Assembly: GCA_011947345.1 (NCBI GenBank)
Contig: JAAVTG010000182.1
Coordinates: 20,185-84,184, forward strand
DNA length: 64,000 nucleotides
Direction of reading: 5' to 3'
Source of the DNA: Phytophthora quininea
Taxonomy: Eukaryota > Oomycota > Peronosporomycetes > Peronosporales > Peronosporaceae
The notes under the pieces were generated by a model. It was given only the letters and a program-made list of their open reading frames with translations, had not been told where the DNA came from and made no database searches. This document shows, one piece after another, positions 20,919-30,501 of the stretch. Each line of letters opens with the position of its first letter. The stretch's first letter is position 1. A program made the position numbers and the translations under genes.

Positions 20919-21967
20919 GTGACGTGCAAGAAATGCGAGCAATTGATCCCCAATGCCAAAGTTGAGAAGCTGGATCGCCATATTTTGAACTACTGCGCGC
21001 ACTGGTCGGTGACTGAGAAGAACGCATTCAGCAGAGCATTAGCCCAGGAACGCCAGCCTGCGAGAATCCGGGCCAGTCTCGGCACAAGTGCGTCTAGCAG
21101 TGATGATAGCAGAGATACCGCCACCAGGCCCATACCTATGACAGGGCGTGTTCAACAAACTAGTCGCGCCACCAGAAGAAACTCAATTTTGTTCTAGTCG
21201 CGCCAAATATGATTCCAAGACCATGGGCGATTGTTGCGACGGGATCAAATACTCAGTCAGTCGAGTACATCGCGCAGCTTTTGGACGTAGCGAATGCGGT
21301 TAACTCTGCTATAGGCAAACCGGGTTTTGTTACGGGTGTGACGACGGACAATGCAAAGTCAATGGTATCAGCGTGGGAGGTCCTGGAGGGAAATGGAATC
21401 ACTTGTGCTGGATGTAGAGCACACACACCGAATCTGCTTCTTGAAGACATTTCAATACTTCCCCCAGTGAAAGACCTCGTGCGAAACGTTTCACGTGTAT
21501 TTGTGAACTTCAAGTCACGCAAACACTAAAAACAGACTATGATGTTGTCGATGGTATTTTGCAGGACAAATCCTTCGGGAAGGAAGGGGAGCACAATATG
21601 AGGCTTTAAGCTCTCGTCATCAAAATATTGGCCTTTTGAAACGGGTGGTTCATCTCTTGGTATGGTCTACTGGTGTTTTGAAGAGCTGCTAACGAAACCC
21701 GTTTACTGCCAACCATCCTTCATGATTGACACTGCCGCAGGTATCAAGGCTTTAATTGTAGTTCACCGGAAGTTTCTTCACACTGATGCCCTGGCGGTGG
21801 CGTTTTTACTTGAGCCGTCAGAAGATCCCACGGATTTTGCGGGCGTCGATAGAACAAACGCATTAGACCACGTCCGAGACGTTGCAGCTCCAGCACGCCT
21901 GCTGCTTCGGATGAGACCGCGGAGAGCGCAGTCGAGTCGCTTGCAAGTGTGCGCTTGTGGGGCTTGA
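20919..21967 (+). pseudogene. hAT-family transposase
   Basis: BED-type zinc finger CKKCEQLIPNAK followed by DRHILNYC (C-x2-C ... H-x5-C) at 20919-21005. Then at 21209-21529 comes the hAT core with a TTDNAKSMVSAWEVLE segment (the DN motif) and CRAHTPNLLLEDI. Later pieces AAGIKALIVVHRKFLHTDAL and AVAFLLEPS follow in other frames. The C-terminal dimerisation region is not continuous here. Frame changes and stops mark it as dead. Confidence 0.75.
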
Positions 21968-22144
21968 TCATCGAATGAACAGTGAATGTTACGTGTTGCT
22001 GATAATTCCCGCGATTAACACTAATTAGTGGTATATTAGACGCCGTTTTATTTAGCGGATTAATCCGCCTGGCCAATCTGATCTATCAGGTTTGTCCGCC
22101 TAAAAACAATTGCCGATTCAACAGTAAATGATTTGGTGTTGCCA

Positions 22145-23126
22145 GGTTGGAGAGGGTGACGGGCTCGAAGGAGGAGGAGAAGAAGGCAGGCAAGGCGGAG
22201 GATGACATTCATCTGGAGAAACAGTTGGAGTCTGCCACGGAGGAGCTGGAAAGGATCAAAAAGCAGAAGATGGAGGCCAAGGAGAGCAGCAAGGTTTTGG
22301 GGGAAGACCAGCCAGATGGGGTCACTGAGAGACAAATACTTGGACAAGATTAATAAGCTAAAGGAGAAGAAGAAGCAGGAAGGGAATGCAGCAACCAGTG
22401 GGATGCAGGAGGTGGTGGGGACGACCACGTCTGCCGGACTCTCGACATGGATCGTCAACGAGGGAGCAAACGAAGTGCTGGTAAGCATTGGCTTTCTAGA
22501 GGAAGGTCGCGCTAGATGGACTGACAGTACGTTGTAGAGCTACACCGATCTGCGTGGGCTTTTCAAGGCTGTGATCCCCCGGTAGACCCGCTGCAGCAGG
22601 TAAGTCGACGTGCGTTTGAGACGTGCCACGCAGAACTGACCTTGTGCTGTTCTGATCTATAGGACGAGTACGAATTCTTCTCGAAGGAGGTAAGCCATGC
22701 TATGCCATTTGTATGTATGCGCAGTGTCTAACGATGCGTGCTGCACCTTGTAGATGGTAGGCCAATTCGACATGTTCGTGCCCAAGGAAGAGCAAGGCAA
22801 GTTCCCTGCTGCTGATCCAATCCTGCACATTTGCGAGACCCTGGGGTTGAAGCCATCCGACGTGATGGTGCTGGCAAGACACGCACCGACCATTAGAGCA
22901 GCCAAGTACGTTGTCTACATAGCTTCCGTCCAATGACCTGCTAATAGCGTTGTGTTGCAGAGCCGCTGGGACCCACGTGGCCCACTACATGCCCGACCCA
23001 AAGGCCATCCCGAACCACACGGCGCACTACCACCTCAAACACCTGAGCGAGTTCCAGCACCTCGTCGAGGACTTCAACGGCGTCTCCTACCGCGACAAGA
23101 TCAAGATGGGCTCCATCGAGTTCTAA
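22145..23126 (+). pseudogene. 5'-truncated HAD-like gene, copy 2
   Basis: Five exons are legible: 22145-22480, 22538-22599, 22663-22689, 22754-22905 and 22961-23126, each with GT-AG borders. The first begins after an acceptor AG at 22144, so earlier exons are lost upstream among transposons. Exon 1 encodes a Lys/Glu-rich coiled coil (LEKQLESATEELERIKKQ) with a one-base frame break near 22320. Exon 2 has a break at a C-run near 22577 (SYTDLRGLFKAVIP then VDPLQQ). The last exons carry the HAD-like C-terminal part described for copy 1. No catalytic DxD motif seen. Substrate unknown. Confidence 0.55.
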
Positions 23127-23238
23127 AACGGCAGTTGAAGTTGATGCAGTCATTTAGATCCATCTATCATACCCCCAATCCTTTTGCTAATCATTGATTA
23201 GTAATCGAAATTGCGCGCTTCCAGCAGCTTCAACGCGC

Positions 23239-23916
23239 ATGGGGAAGCCCGGGGACTGGTGCACGGACGGACCTCCGTCGTCGCTGGACGTGCTAGTGCA
23301 GTGGCTGGTGCACCCCGGCAACTTCGGTCGCTGGCTTGAGCGACAGCAGCCGCTGCGGGACTTCGAGGACGAGATCTACGAGCTGCTTCAGAGCCGCGGC
23401 CTGCACCGCAGTCGCTACAGCATCGGATCTAAGCTATCGGCAGTGGTGGCGCGCTTTCGAACGACCAAGAACTGGCTCGTTCAAAGTGGAGTGACCGACG
23501 TCCCAATCGGCTCCAGTCTGGAGCGACTGGTGCTGCGGAAGTGTCCAGGTTTCTTTGAGCTGGACCCAGTACTGAGCAACGCGCCCACGCTCACTCCAAA
23601 GCACTACCGAGCCGACCGGAATGACTCCTGCGCAGCTAAGACACACGATATGAAGACTCGCAGCGCGACGCTGCAGCAGAGCGAGCTCTGTGAGACGAAG
23701 ACTCGTAGGAGGAAGCAGCTGGTCTGGAGTGAGGACGCTGCGGAAAATGAGCTTGCGTTGCGTCTTGGATGCAGCAGACCCGAGCAGAGAGAGTTGTTCC
23801 AGCTCGAGCTGCAAGTGAAGCGAGACCAGGCCACTTGTGTAAGAGCCAGATCGCGCAAGGAACTGCTCGAGCTGGGCATGTCCCGAAAGGATGTCGATCG
23901 GCTGCTGCCGCTGTGA
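23239..23916 (+). CDS. Family F protein, intact (225 aa)
   Basis: Intact single-exon counterpart of 377-1053. Residues about 12-95 form the conserved N-terminal domain: PSSLDVLVQWLVHPGNFGRW, acidic helix FEDEIYELLQSRGLHRSRYS, and the helix SKLSAVVARFRTTKNWL. Then a CPGFFELDPVL motif shared by most copies, a variable polar linker, and a C-terminal helix ELFQLELQVKRDQATCVRAR ending SRKDVDRLLPL-stop. No known domain assigned. The pattern (helical N-domain, charged linker, amphipathic C-terminal helix) suits a nucleic-acid or protein adaptor, an inference only. Start chosen by alignment to paralogues; an upstream ATG at 23194 exists. Confidence 0.75.
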   Translation: MGKPGDWCTDGPPSSLDVLVQWLVHPGNFGRWLERQQPLRDFEDEIYELLQSRGLHRSRYSIGSKLSAVVARFRTTKNWLVQSGVTDVPIGSSLERLVLRKCPGFFELDPVLSNAPTLTPKHYRADRNDSCAAKTHDMKTRSATLQQSELCETKTRRRKQLVWSEDAAENELALRLGCSRPEQRELFQLELQVKRDQATCVRARSRKELLELGMSRKDVDRLLPL

Positions 23917-24254
23917 ATCTCGCGGTGGTTTTGGCCAACGAATTAGTGCGCTGCTTCTTCATTCACTTCGCTCCCTTTTTCGCAATGATCACGACCTGAA
24001 GTTTACAGCAGTTGGTCCAGTAAACACTCAGCGATCGAATTCAGAGATGTGTTCGACTGACATCGAAATCTCTGCCTGTACCTAATATCGACCGTTGATA
24101 TCGATACCATCTGTGAATTGGATGATTACATTGAAAATGTTCACGGCAAGTGGGCCATGAGCACTCCCGACTACGGCTTCAGTTGCTTCACAATTCAATT
24201 TGCTTCCAACAGCTCAAGTCCACCACCCAACCCACCACCACTCTTCTGGAGAAA

Positions 24255-25375
24255 ATGGCCACGTTCACCAAGTTCGCTATCATCGGCGCAGGAGGCATCG
24301 GATCGGGTGTCGTCGATGGCCTGCTCGAGAAGAACGTCACTGTGACGATCCTGACGCGCGATGACACCAAGGTGGGGCCTGTGTTTGCTTTGAAACACTA
24401 AAATGTGTCGGCAATTAGTCTAAGCCAGGCAAATTGTTATGGTTTAATTCTTGACAGGTTGAACTCCAGCCGTTCAAGGAGCGTGGCGCTACTCTCGTCA
24501 AGGTTGACTACGAGGACGAGAACTCGCTGAAGGCTGCTCTTGCTGGGAGCGAAGTCGCGTGAGTTGATGTCCCTGGCTGTTCAGTACTCTTTCCTCTACT
24601 AATTTGATTTATCCAAAGCTTCTGTTCTATCCACGCGTACCACCACGTCTTGCAGTTTGCGGTCGTTCGTGCCGCCAAAGCTGCTGGCATCGAGCTCTTC
24701 GTGCCGACTGAGGTGAGAATTCCGCCAATATTGCTCGAATTAACGCCTAATTAACTTTTCTACGGATGCAAAATAGTTTGGCATGCCCGAGGAGGACGGC
24801 CCCAACATCACCAAGCAAAAGGTCCGCGACCTGCTCAAGGAGCTCGATTTGCCGTACGTCCTCTTCCACAGTGGTCTGTGGGCCGAGTACGCACCGTTGT
24901 AAGTACCGTCTTAGTGCCGCATCGTGTTATCAAATGCGAGGTGACAACCTTTTTCGTACTTCCTGACAGCATCCTGGGCTTCAATTTCAAGGAAGGTAAG
25001 GCGACTGTGATCGGAGACGGCACCGCCAAGATCAGCCTCGTGGCACGCTCCGACTTCGGCCGCTTCATTGTGCACGTGTTGCTGACTGTACCGAAGGAGT
25101 CTCTCAAGTGGTCTCGCTTTTCAATCGAGAGCGAGCGCATGTCCCCCAAGGATATTGCTGCTCTGGCCGAGAAGAAGCTCGGGACGAAGATCGAGACCAC
25201 CTTCACCGACTATGAGGAGAACAAGAAGAACTACGAGACGGACTTCATGGCCTACCTGACCACTCGCATCGCGGATGGCCGTCTGGTGACTGGGACGGAG
25301 CAAGAGGCCGCGGACACGGTGGCAAAGTTCTTCCCGGACTGGAACCCGACGCCGTTCGAGGTCTTCATCCAGTGA
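24255..25375 (+). CDS. NmrA-like NAD(P)-binding protein, copy 2
   Basis: Exons 24255-24371, 24458-24558, 24619-24712, 24777-24898 and 24970-25375 keep exactly the lengths of copy 1, giving 279 residues. Rossmann motif IIGAGGIGSGVVDGLLEK retained. A handful of substitutions relative to copy 1 (Ala to Val in LLEKNVTVTIL, Met to Leu near the end), none in the nucleotide-binding loop. Both copies look functional. Convergent with OYE copy 2. Confidence 0.82.
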
Positions 25376-25501
25376 GTCAGCAAATGGGCACTCCACTAAG
25401 ACGGTGTGATACCTCAGCAATAGAAAGCAGATTTTGTATTGCAACTACCTACGGTGTATCATGCACGTCCATTGCTGTCAACACTTCAACTGCTCACGTT
25501 G

Positions 25502-25519
25502 AAGTTGGGTACCCAACTT
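25502..25519. repeat. 18-bp palindrome, second copy
   Basis: Same AAGTTGGGTACCCAACTT between the convergent NmrA-like and OYE genes of the duplicated block. Confidence 0.85.
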
Positions 25520-25551
25520 GTGGCACAGCTGAAGCAACAACTTACAACAAC

Positions 25552-26673
25552 TTACTTGTCGGGTTGGTAGGCGGGGTAGTCGTTGTAGAACTTGCCGCCG
25601 AGCGCCGAGTTGTAGTACACCTCGTGGCCAGCCATGGGGTGCACCGGCCAGTCGTGCTGGAAGCGCTCGGCCAGGTCCGGGTTGGTGATGTACAAGCGGC
25701 CAAACCCGACCATATCGGCAGCCCCGCTGCGCACGACGCCCTCCGCGGTGTCCCGGGTGTAGTTGTTGTTGGCGATCACAGTCCCCTTGAACGCTGTCTT
25801 GGCGTCGAATGCCGTGAGCGAGCGACTCTTGTTGGAGAACTCCAAGTGAGAGCAGTCGCCATCCAGAACGGCCAGGTAGCCAATGTTCTTCTTGCCCAGC
25901 TCTGCCATCGTGTACATGAACATCTCAAAGTTGTCCTCGCTGCCCATGTCACCAAACGCGCCGTTGGGAGCCAGACGGACGCCGATGCGGTATGACGGCC
26001 ACACCGTCTTCACCGCGTCCACGATCTCCAGCAGGAACCGCGCGCGGTTCTCGAACGAGCCGCCGTACCGGTCCGTGCGCTTGTTGGAGGTCGATTGCAG
26101 GAACTGGTCGATCAGGTAACCATTGGCAGCGTGCAGCTCGACGCCGTCGAATCCTGCCTTCTTGGCCAACGCAGCGCCGTGGCGGTAGTCCTCCACGACA
26201 CCTGCAACCTCCTCCGTCTCAAGCGCCCGTGGCGTCTCAAAGGTGGCCAATTCGTAGTTGGCGTCGCGGGTGTGACCGGTCCCGCAGCGAATCGCTGACG
26301 CCGACACCACGTCCTTCTTCGGGTTGAAGCTCGAGTGGCTCTGACGACCCATGTGCCACATCTGCATGAAGATCTTGCCACCCTTCTTGTGCACGCGGTC
26401 GGTCACGCGTTTCCAGCCTTCGACATGGGCGTCTGTGTAGCAGGCGGCGGCATGGTACCAGCCGTAGCCCTGCTCGGAGATGGCAGTGCCTTCCGAGATG
26501 ATGAGACCCGCACCAGCGCGTTGCTCGTAGTAGATCTCGTTGTTCTCGGAAGGTACTCGGTCGGCGTTGGCGCGACCACGACTGAGCGGACCGAAGACGA
26601 TGCGGTTCTTGAGCTCGAGGTTGTCGCCGAGCTTGATGGGCGTGAAGAGCTTGCAGTTATCTGTGGAGACCAT
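25552..26673 (-). CDS. Old Yellow Enzyme family reductase, copy 2
   Basis: 373 residues, same length as copy 1 and the same key residues: HAANGYLIDQFL, NKRTDRYGGSFENR, GFGRLYITNPDLA. Diagnostic differences from copy 1: MVSTDNCKLF start, Asp/Pro in RANADRVPSENN, Trp in MQMWHMGRQ, Val231, Phe240 and Glu in HLEFSNKS. Because MQMWHMG lies on the strand that in OYE carries FMN/substrate contacts, the Trp/Met difference may alter specificity (inference). Upstream sequence beyond the promoter is unlike copies 1 and 3. Confidence 0.92.
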   Translation of the reverse strand: MVSTDNCKLFTPIKLGDNLELKNRIVFGPLSRGRANADRVPSENNEIYYEQRAGAGLIISEGTAISEQGYGWYHAAACYTDAHVEGWKRVTDRVHKKGGKIFMQMWHMGRQSHSSFNPKKDVVSASAIRCGTGHTRDANYELATFETPRALETEEVAGVVEDYRHGAALAKKAGFDGVELHAANGYLIDQFLQSTSNKRTDRYGGSFENRARFLLEIVDAVKTVWPSYRIGVRLAPNGAFGDMGSEDNFEMFMYTMAELGKKNIGYLAVLDGDCSHLEFSNKSRSLTAFDAKTAFKGTVIANNNYTRDTAEGVVRSGAADMVGFGRLYITNPDLAERFQHDWPVHPMAGHEVYYNSALGGKFYNDYPAYQPDK

Positions 26674-26701
26674 GGTGGCGTCTGATGTATAAGTGCGAAA
26701 C

Positions 26702-26717
26702 AAATTGAAAAGTGATC
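26702..26717 (-). promoter_or_regulatory. Core promoter of OYE copy 2
   Basis: GATCACTTTTCAATTT on the minus strand, 29-44 bp before the ATG. The same initiator/CAATTT module as at 4624-4639 and 30446-30461, conserved although flanking DNA differs. Confidence 0.6.
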
Positions 26718-26981
26718 AGAGAGGATCGAAGCTGCCTTGAACAGCAAGCATCGACTCAACATTCCAGGCGAATCATCATGGAACACCCGTGGTTTAGGGA
26801 AACAAGCGCCGTCTTGGGCGTGGATTGGTGCAGGACGGCTTGCAGGCCATAACATGGTCGAAACGTGTTGGTGTCAACACAAATGTCGTGTAATCTTCAC
26901 TCCTTCGGTGTCGGTTAGCACTTCATAATCATTTTACCGACGCGAGCTTGCGCGCGGTATGTACTTTGAGCGGTTTAAAAC

Positions 26982-27621
26982 TCACAGCGGCAACAGGCGA
27001 TCGACATCAGAGCGAATCATCCCCAAGCCCAGCAGCTTCTTTCGCCTTTGCTCGCACGCGAATGGATTCGTCGCGCTTGGATTGCACTTCCAACTGGAGG
27101 TTTGCGTGCAGCCCTTCTTTGCCCACTTCCAGCAATGCCAGGCTCAAATCGTAGCTCCTCCCTTCCACCTTTGCCCTGGTACATGTGTTGGTTCCTCATT
27201 GTCTTTAGACGCTTCTAGAGCCTCCCGCGTCGAGCCAAATTGCGGGTCTTTCAGCAGTGAAGCCTGAGCCTGAGACTAATCCTTGCTTGGAGCAATCTCT
27301 ATGTCTGCAAGCACCGGCGACAGCGCTCAAGACCCGCAGCAACTTCCGTTTGATGCTAGCGTTAACGCCGCACGTTTCTGGTCGTCGAAGAATCGGTTGC
27401 GCCTTGTGGAGCTGGTGCAGCATAATCCACAGCCTGCTATTGATGGCGGAGCGTGAACGATGAGTGATCTCGTGGCTCTGGAACACCCGAAAGATTTCGT
27501 CGATCAGCTCGTGGAGCGGCTCCGTACGCTGCAGCCACCGCACAAAGTTCCCAGGCGTTGTTAGCCACTGCAACAGCACGTCGAGCGAGGATATCGCGTC
27601 CCATCGCGGAGCTACTGCCAT
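26982..27621 (-). pseudogene. Family F gene, frameshifted copy
   Basis: Start MAVAPRWD at 27621, then SSLDVLLQWLTTPGNFVRW, LIDEIFRVFQSHEITHRSRS and RLWIMLHQLHKAQPILRR. After IKRKLLRV the frame is lost. The C-terminal part returns in other frames (LALLEVGKEGLHANLQLEVQ, then LGMIRSDVDRLLPL-stop at 26982). At least two one-base shifts separate these parts. Same DVDRLLPL terminus as the intact genes. Tandem, same strand as the next copy. Confidence 0.7.
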
Positions 27622-27791
27622 GTTGCTCGGCAATGCTTGTCAAACGTAACCAATCTTTGGTACAAATGTGTCTTTCACTTTATCATTGACATTCACCGAA
27701 ACCGTCGGGGAGCTGTAGATAAGCAACAGGAAAGTGATTCGATCCTATGGGCAACAGCCTTGCTGTATCCTTCAATTTGTATCTTTTCGCG

Positions 27792-28540
27792 TTACAACGG
27801 CAATAGTCGATCCACGTCCTCGCGAGACACCCCGGCATCGAGCAGTTCCTTTCGAGCACCAACTCGTACGCTTTTCGTGTGGTTGCGGCTAGCTTCCAAC
27901 TCCTGCAGGAATATCTCCCGGCGTACCTGAAACTCGTCATCAGTCGTCGCCTTGGCTGCAGGCTGGCCATCGTATTCTTCCGCGTCTTGTTCCCAATCCC
28001 ATTTCTCCGTCTTCATCTCGTTGCTGAAAGCTTCCTGCTCTGAGTCAACTTGATAGCTGTTAGCTACACTTGAGCTCGAGATCTTCGAGTCGTGGTCCCG
28101 AAGTCGATCGCATCGAGGCGGCTTGACTTCAGTCTTCGCGCTGGTAGCAGGACAACCTTGATTCTTTTAGAGACAAGAGATACCCTCTCTCCAAGCACTG
28201 GCTCCAGCTCTCTATAAGCGGGGCAGATCCACAGCGCCTTCCGCCCCAATCTCTTGTTCGCGTCGATGCTGTCCGCCCCCATGGCTTCCAACGTCTTCTG
28301 AGCTCGATTGAATTGGTCAACTAGGATCCTGATCCTGCTCATGATGCCGTTGGCGCCCCTGTAGTGGATGCCGTGGCGTCCCAATTGGTCGGAGATCTCG
28401 TTGATCAGATCCGTCAGCGGCTCCCTTCTCTCCTGCCATCGCGCAAAGTTCCCTGGCGTCGATAACCATTCGATCACGACCTCAGAAGACGAAGGCCCGC
28501 CGTCGTTGGCGTCGTCGTCCCAATTCGGAGCCACGGGCAT
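27792..28540 (-). pseudogene. Family F gene with one frameshift
   Basis: MPVAPNWDDDANDGGPSSSE starts at 28540, then VVIEWLSTPGNFARWQERRE, LINEISDQLGRHGIHYRGA, IRILVDQFNRAQKTL and CPAYRELEPVLGERVSL. A single shift near the A-run at 28163-28168 then leads into NQGCPATSAKTEVKPP and on without stops to VSREDVDRLLPL at 27792. If that one base is a sequencing error the gene is complete (about 250 residues). Divergent from the intact copy at 28635, sharing its promoter region. Confidence 0.7.
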
Positions 28541-28634
28541 ATCTGCAAGTTGAAGTGAAAGATACGTTTGTACCGTAGATTCGGTACATCGGAGGTCCAG
28601 ACGTTACGTTTGACAAGCATTGACTCGCATCGCC
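28541..28634. promoter_or_regulatory. Shared divergent promoter of two family F genes
   Basis: 94 bp between opposing starts. Contains AAGTGAAAGATACGTTTGTACC and GTTACGTTTGACAAGCATTG, both found again just upstream of the copy starting at 27621 (there AAGTGAAAGACACATTTGTACC on the minus strand). On the minus strand TCTTTCACTTCAACTTGCAG gives an initiator-like TTTCACTT before the start at 28540. Confidence 0.5.
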
Positions 28635-29342
28635 ATGGTAGCCCCTAGATGGGATGCAGACGGCGAGCCATCCTCACTGGATGTGTTGGTGCTGTGGCTG
28701 GCATCGCCTGGGAACTTGGCGCGGTGGCAGCGAAAGATGGAGCCCCAGACGTTGCTGGTTGACGAGATCTTCAGGTCGCTCGAGAACTACGGGATCACAT
28801 ATCGCTCTCGCCCAGGCATCAACTACAAGATGTGGGCTTTGATGCAGCAACTCAACGAAGCGCACTCGATTCTACGGAGGTATGGGGTACATGACATTAA
28901 CACCAACAAGAGCGTGGAGCTCAAGGTGCTGCGGGTTTGTCCGTGGTATCAGGCGCTACCTCCAAGTACGTTTCCAGCTTGGGACGGACCATCGCAAGAG
29001 CTAGAAATGAAGGTGGAGAAAACACTCATGGGCCACAGTAATGCTGTCAAGGAAACGGAGCCCAAGCCGCATCAAGGCGGCTCGAAACGGAAGGTTTTCA
29101 GCGAACCTAACGAGACGGGAACGAAGCAAAATAAACGGCGCGAACCGAATGAAGGCTGCTTTGAAAATGACATCCAGCGCGTGGCGCTACTCGAAGTGGG
29201 CGACAAAGAGCTTCGTGAATACTTTCAGCTGGAAGTGCAAGTCAAACGCGACGAGGCCATTTGCGTGCGAGCGAAAGCGCGAAAGGAGCTGCTGGACTTG
29301 GGGGTTGGTCGCAAGGATGTCGATCGCCTCATGCCTCTGTAA
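28635..29342 (+). CDS. Family F protein, intact (235 aa)
   Basis: Single exon. MVAPRWDADGEPSSLDVLV, WLASPGNLARWQRK, LVDEIFRSLENYGITYRSR, MWALMQQLNEAHSILRRYG, then VCPWYQALPP, a basic linker rich in Lys/Asn/Glu (GGSKRKVFSEPNETGTKQNK, a possible nuclear localisation signal) and the C-terminal helix EYFQLEVQVKRDEAICVRAK with LGVGRKDVDRLMPL-stop. Start at 28635 matches paralogues; an in-frame ATG at 28620 is possible. It is the source-like copy for the fragments at 17698-18158 and 18640-18730. Function unknown. Confidence 0.78.
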   Translation: MVAPRWDADGEPSSLDVLVLWLASPGNLARWQRKMEPQTLLVDEIFRSLENYGITYRSRPGINYKMWALMQQLNEAHSILRRYGVHDINTNKSVELKVLRVCPWYQALPPSTFPAWDGPSQELEMKVEKTLMGHSNAVKETEPKPHQGGSKRKVFSEPNETGTKQNKRREPNEGCFENDIQRVALLEVGDKELREYFQLEVQVKRDEAICVRAKARKELLDLGVGRKDVDRLMPL

Positions 29343-29635
29343 CAGCGACTGGTGGACGCAGATTTTGACCTGCTTATGACGATAAGACACTGTCGTTTTG
29401 CTCGTGTCGCTCATTTTTACTTACTACTTGGTATCGTTCTCCTGATAGATTTTCATCGCGAGAAGTCTTGACTCCATTGTTCACGGGTTTCACCATTGTC
29501 ACAAGGCAACCGGCGGTCAACATATTTGAGAGAGGTTCCCATTTCCAACAGGACCTTTTGAGTTCTCGCCCTCACGCAAATTGCCTGGTCTCGCTTGACT
29601 AGCAACTTCAGCTCGTGGAGCTCACTCGGGGCGGC

Positions 29636-30232
29636 TCAAATTAGCGCAAACCGATCCCAGACATCTGGATCACGCTCTTGTTCCCAGCGTGACTTCTTGG
29701 ACGTGTTCTCGCGATCAGCACGCACCCCCGCTTGGATCCAACCCACGGCTTCAATCTCCCTGTGCCCTTCTTCTTGGTGAGTCTTCTCGCAGTTCTCTTC
29801 GCTTCTGCTCGAACACTGGTACACTTGTTTGGCTTGAGCGATGGGGCATCGCGCAGCACTGGAGCGAGCTCTCGGTACCAGGGACGGGGCCACAACGCTT
29901 GGAGCTCAGCATTCTTATTTGCGACAACGCTGTCTTATGTAATCTCTGTTGGGCCCCGCCAAACCGCTTCACAATAACCCGCAAATGCTTCCGGATGCTG
30001 GTGTAGGAGCGGTAGGCGATACCTCGACGCAAAAGCTTCGCGTAGATCTCGTCTTCGAACGTTTTGCTGGGATCAACACGCTGCTGCCACCCTCTGAAGT
30101 TCCGGGTATCGCCATCCACTGCACCAGCACCTCAGTCGAACCATCTTCGTCCCTTTTGGCCTTGGTGAATTCCGATTTTGACCTTTGGCGACTAGCATCC
30201 GTGTGTGCCGAATCTTTGGTACCCAACTTCAA
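29636..30232 (-). pseudogene. Family F gene, degenerate copy
   Basis: N-terminus from MKLGTKDSAHTD (30232), DGSTEVLVQWMAIPG, a one-base shift, NFRGWQQRVDPSKTFEDEIY, RGIAYRSYTSIRKHLRVIVK, another shift, then WYRELAPVLRDAPSLKPNKC. It ends ERDPDVWDRFALI-stop at 29636, a decayed form of the DVDRLLPL tail. Head-to-head with OYE copy 3. The same 5' end survives beside OYE copy 1 at 4851-4930. Confidence 0.65.
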
Positions 30233-30445
30233 CTTAGAGTATTTTGCAAGACGCTCGTGTTTAGTGCGTCTATTACCTATTTACCGGTTTGAATGGAGCT
30301 TGGAGCGTGGTGGCTTCGGCATGGATCGATTGCGTGTCGAATGAGTAAGGCAGGCCACATGGCGTGTAATCGGATTACACGACATTTGTGTTGACAAATT
30401 ATTTCCCTCTTCGCCTATCTTGTAGTCTGAAGCAGCTCCGACACT

Positions 30446-30461
30446 TCTCACTTTTCAATTT
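30446..30461 (+). promoter_or_regulatory. Core promoter of OYE copy 3
   Basis: TCTCACTTTTCAATTT, identical to that of copy 1, 41-56 bp before the ATG at 30502. Upstream DNA back to about 30180 also matches the flank of copy 1 in inverted orientation. Confidence 0.65.
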
Positions 30462-30501
30462 CAACTCTCCGGTTAAAAACTACAAGTCTTATCTCGCCGT
30501 G

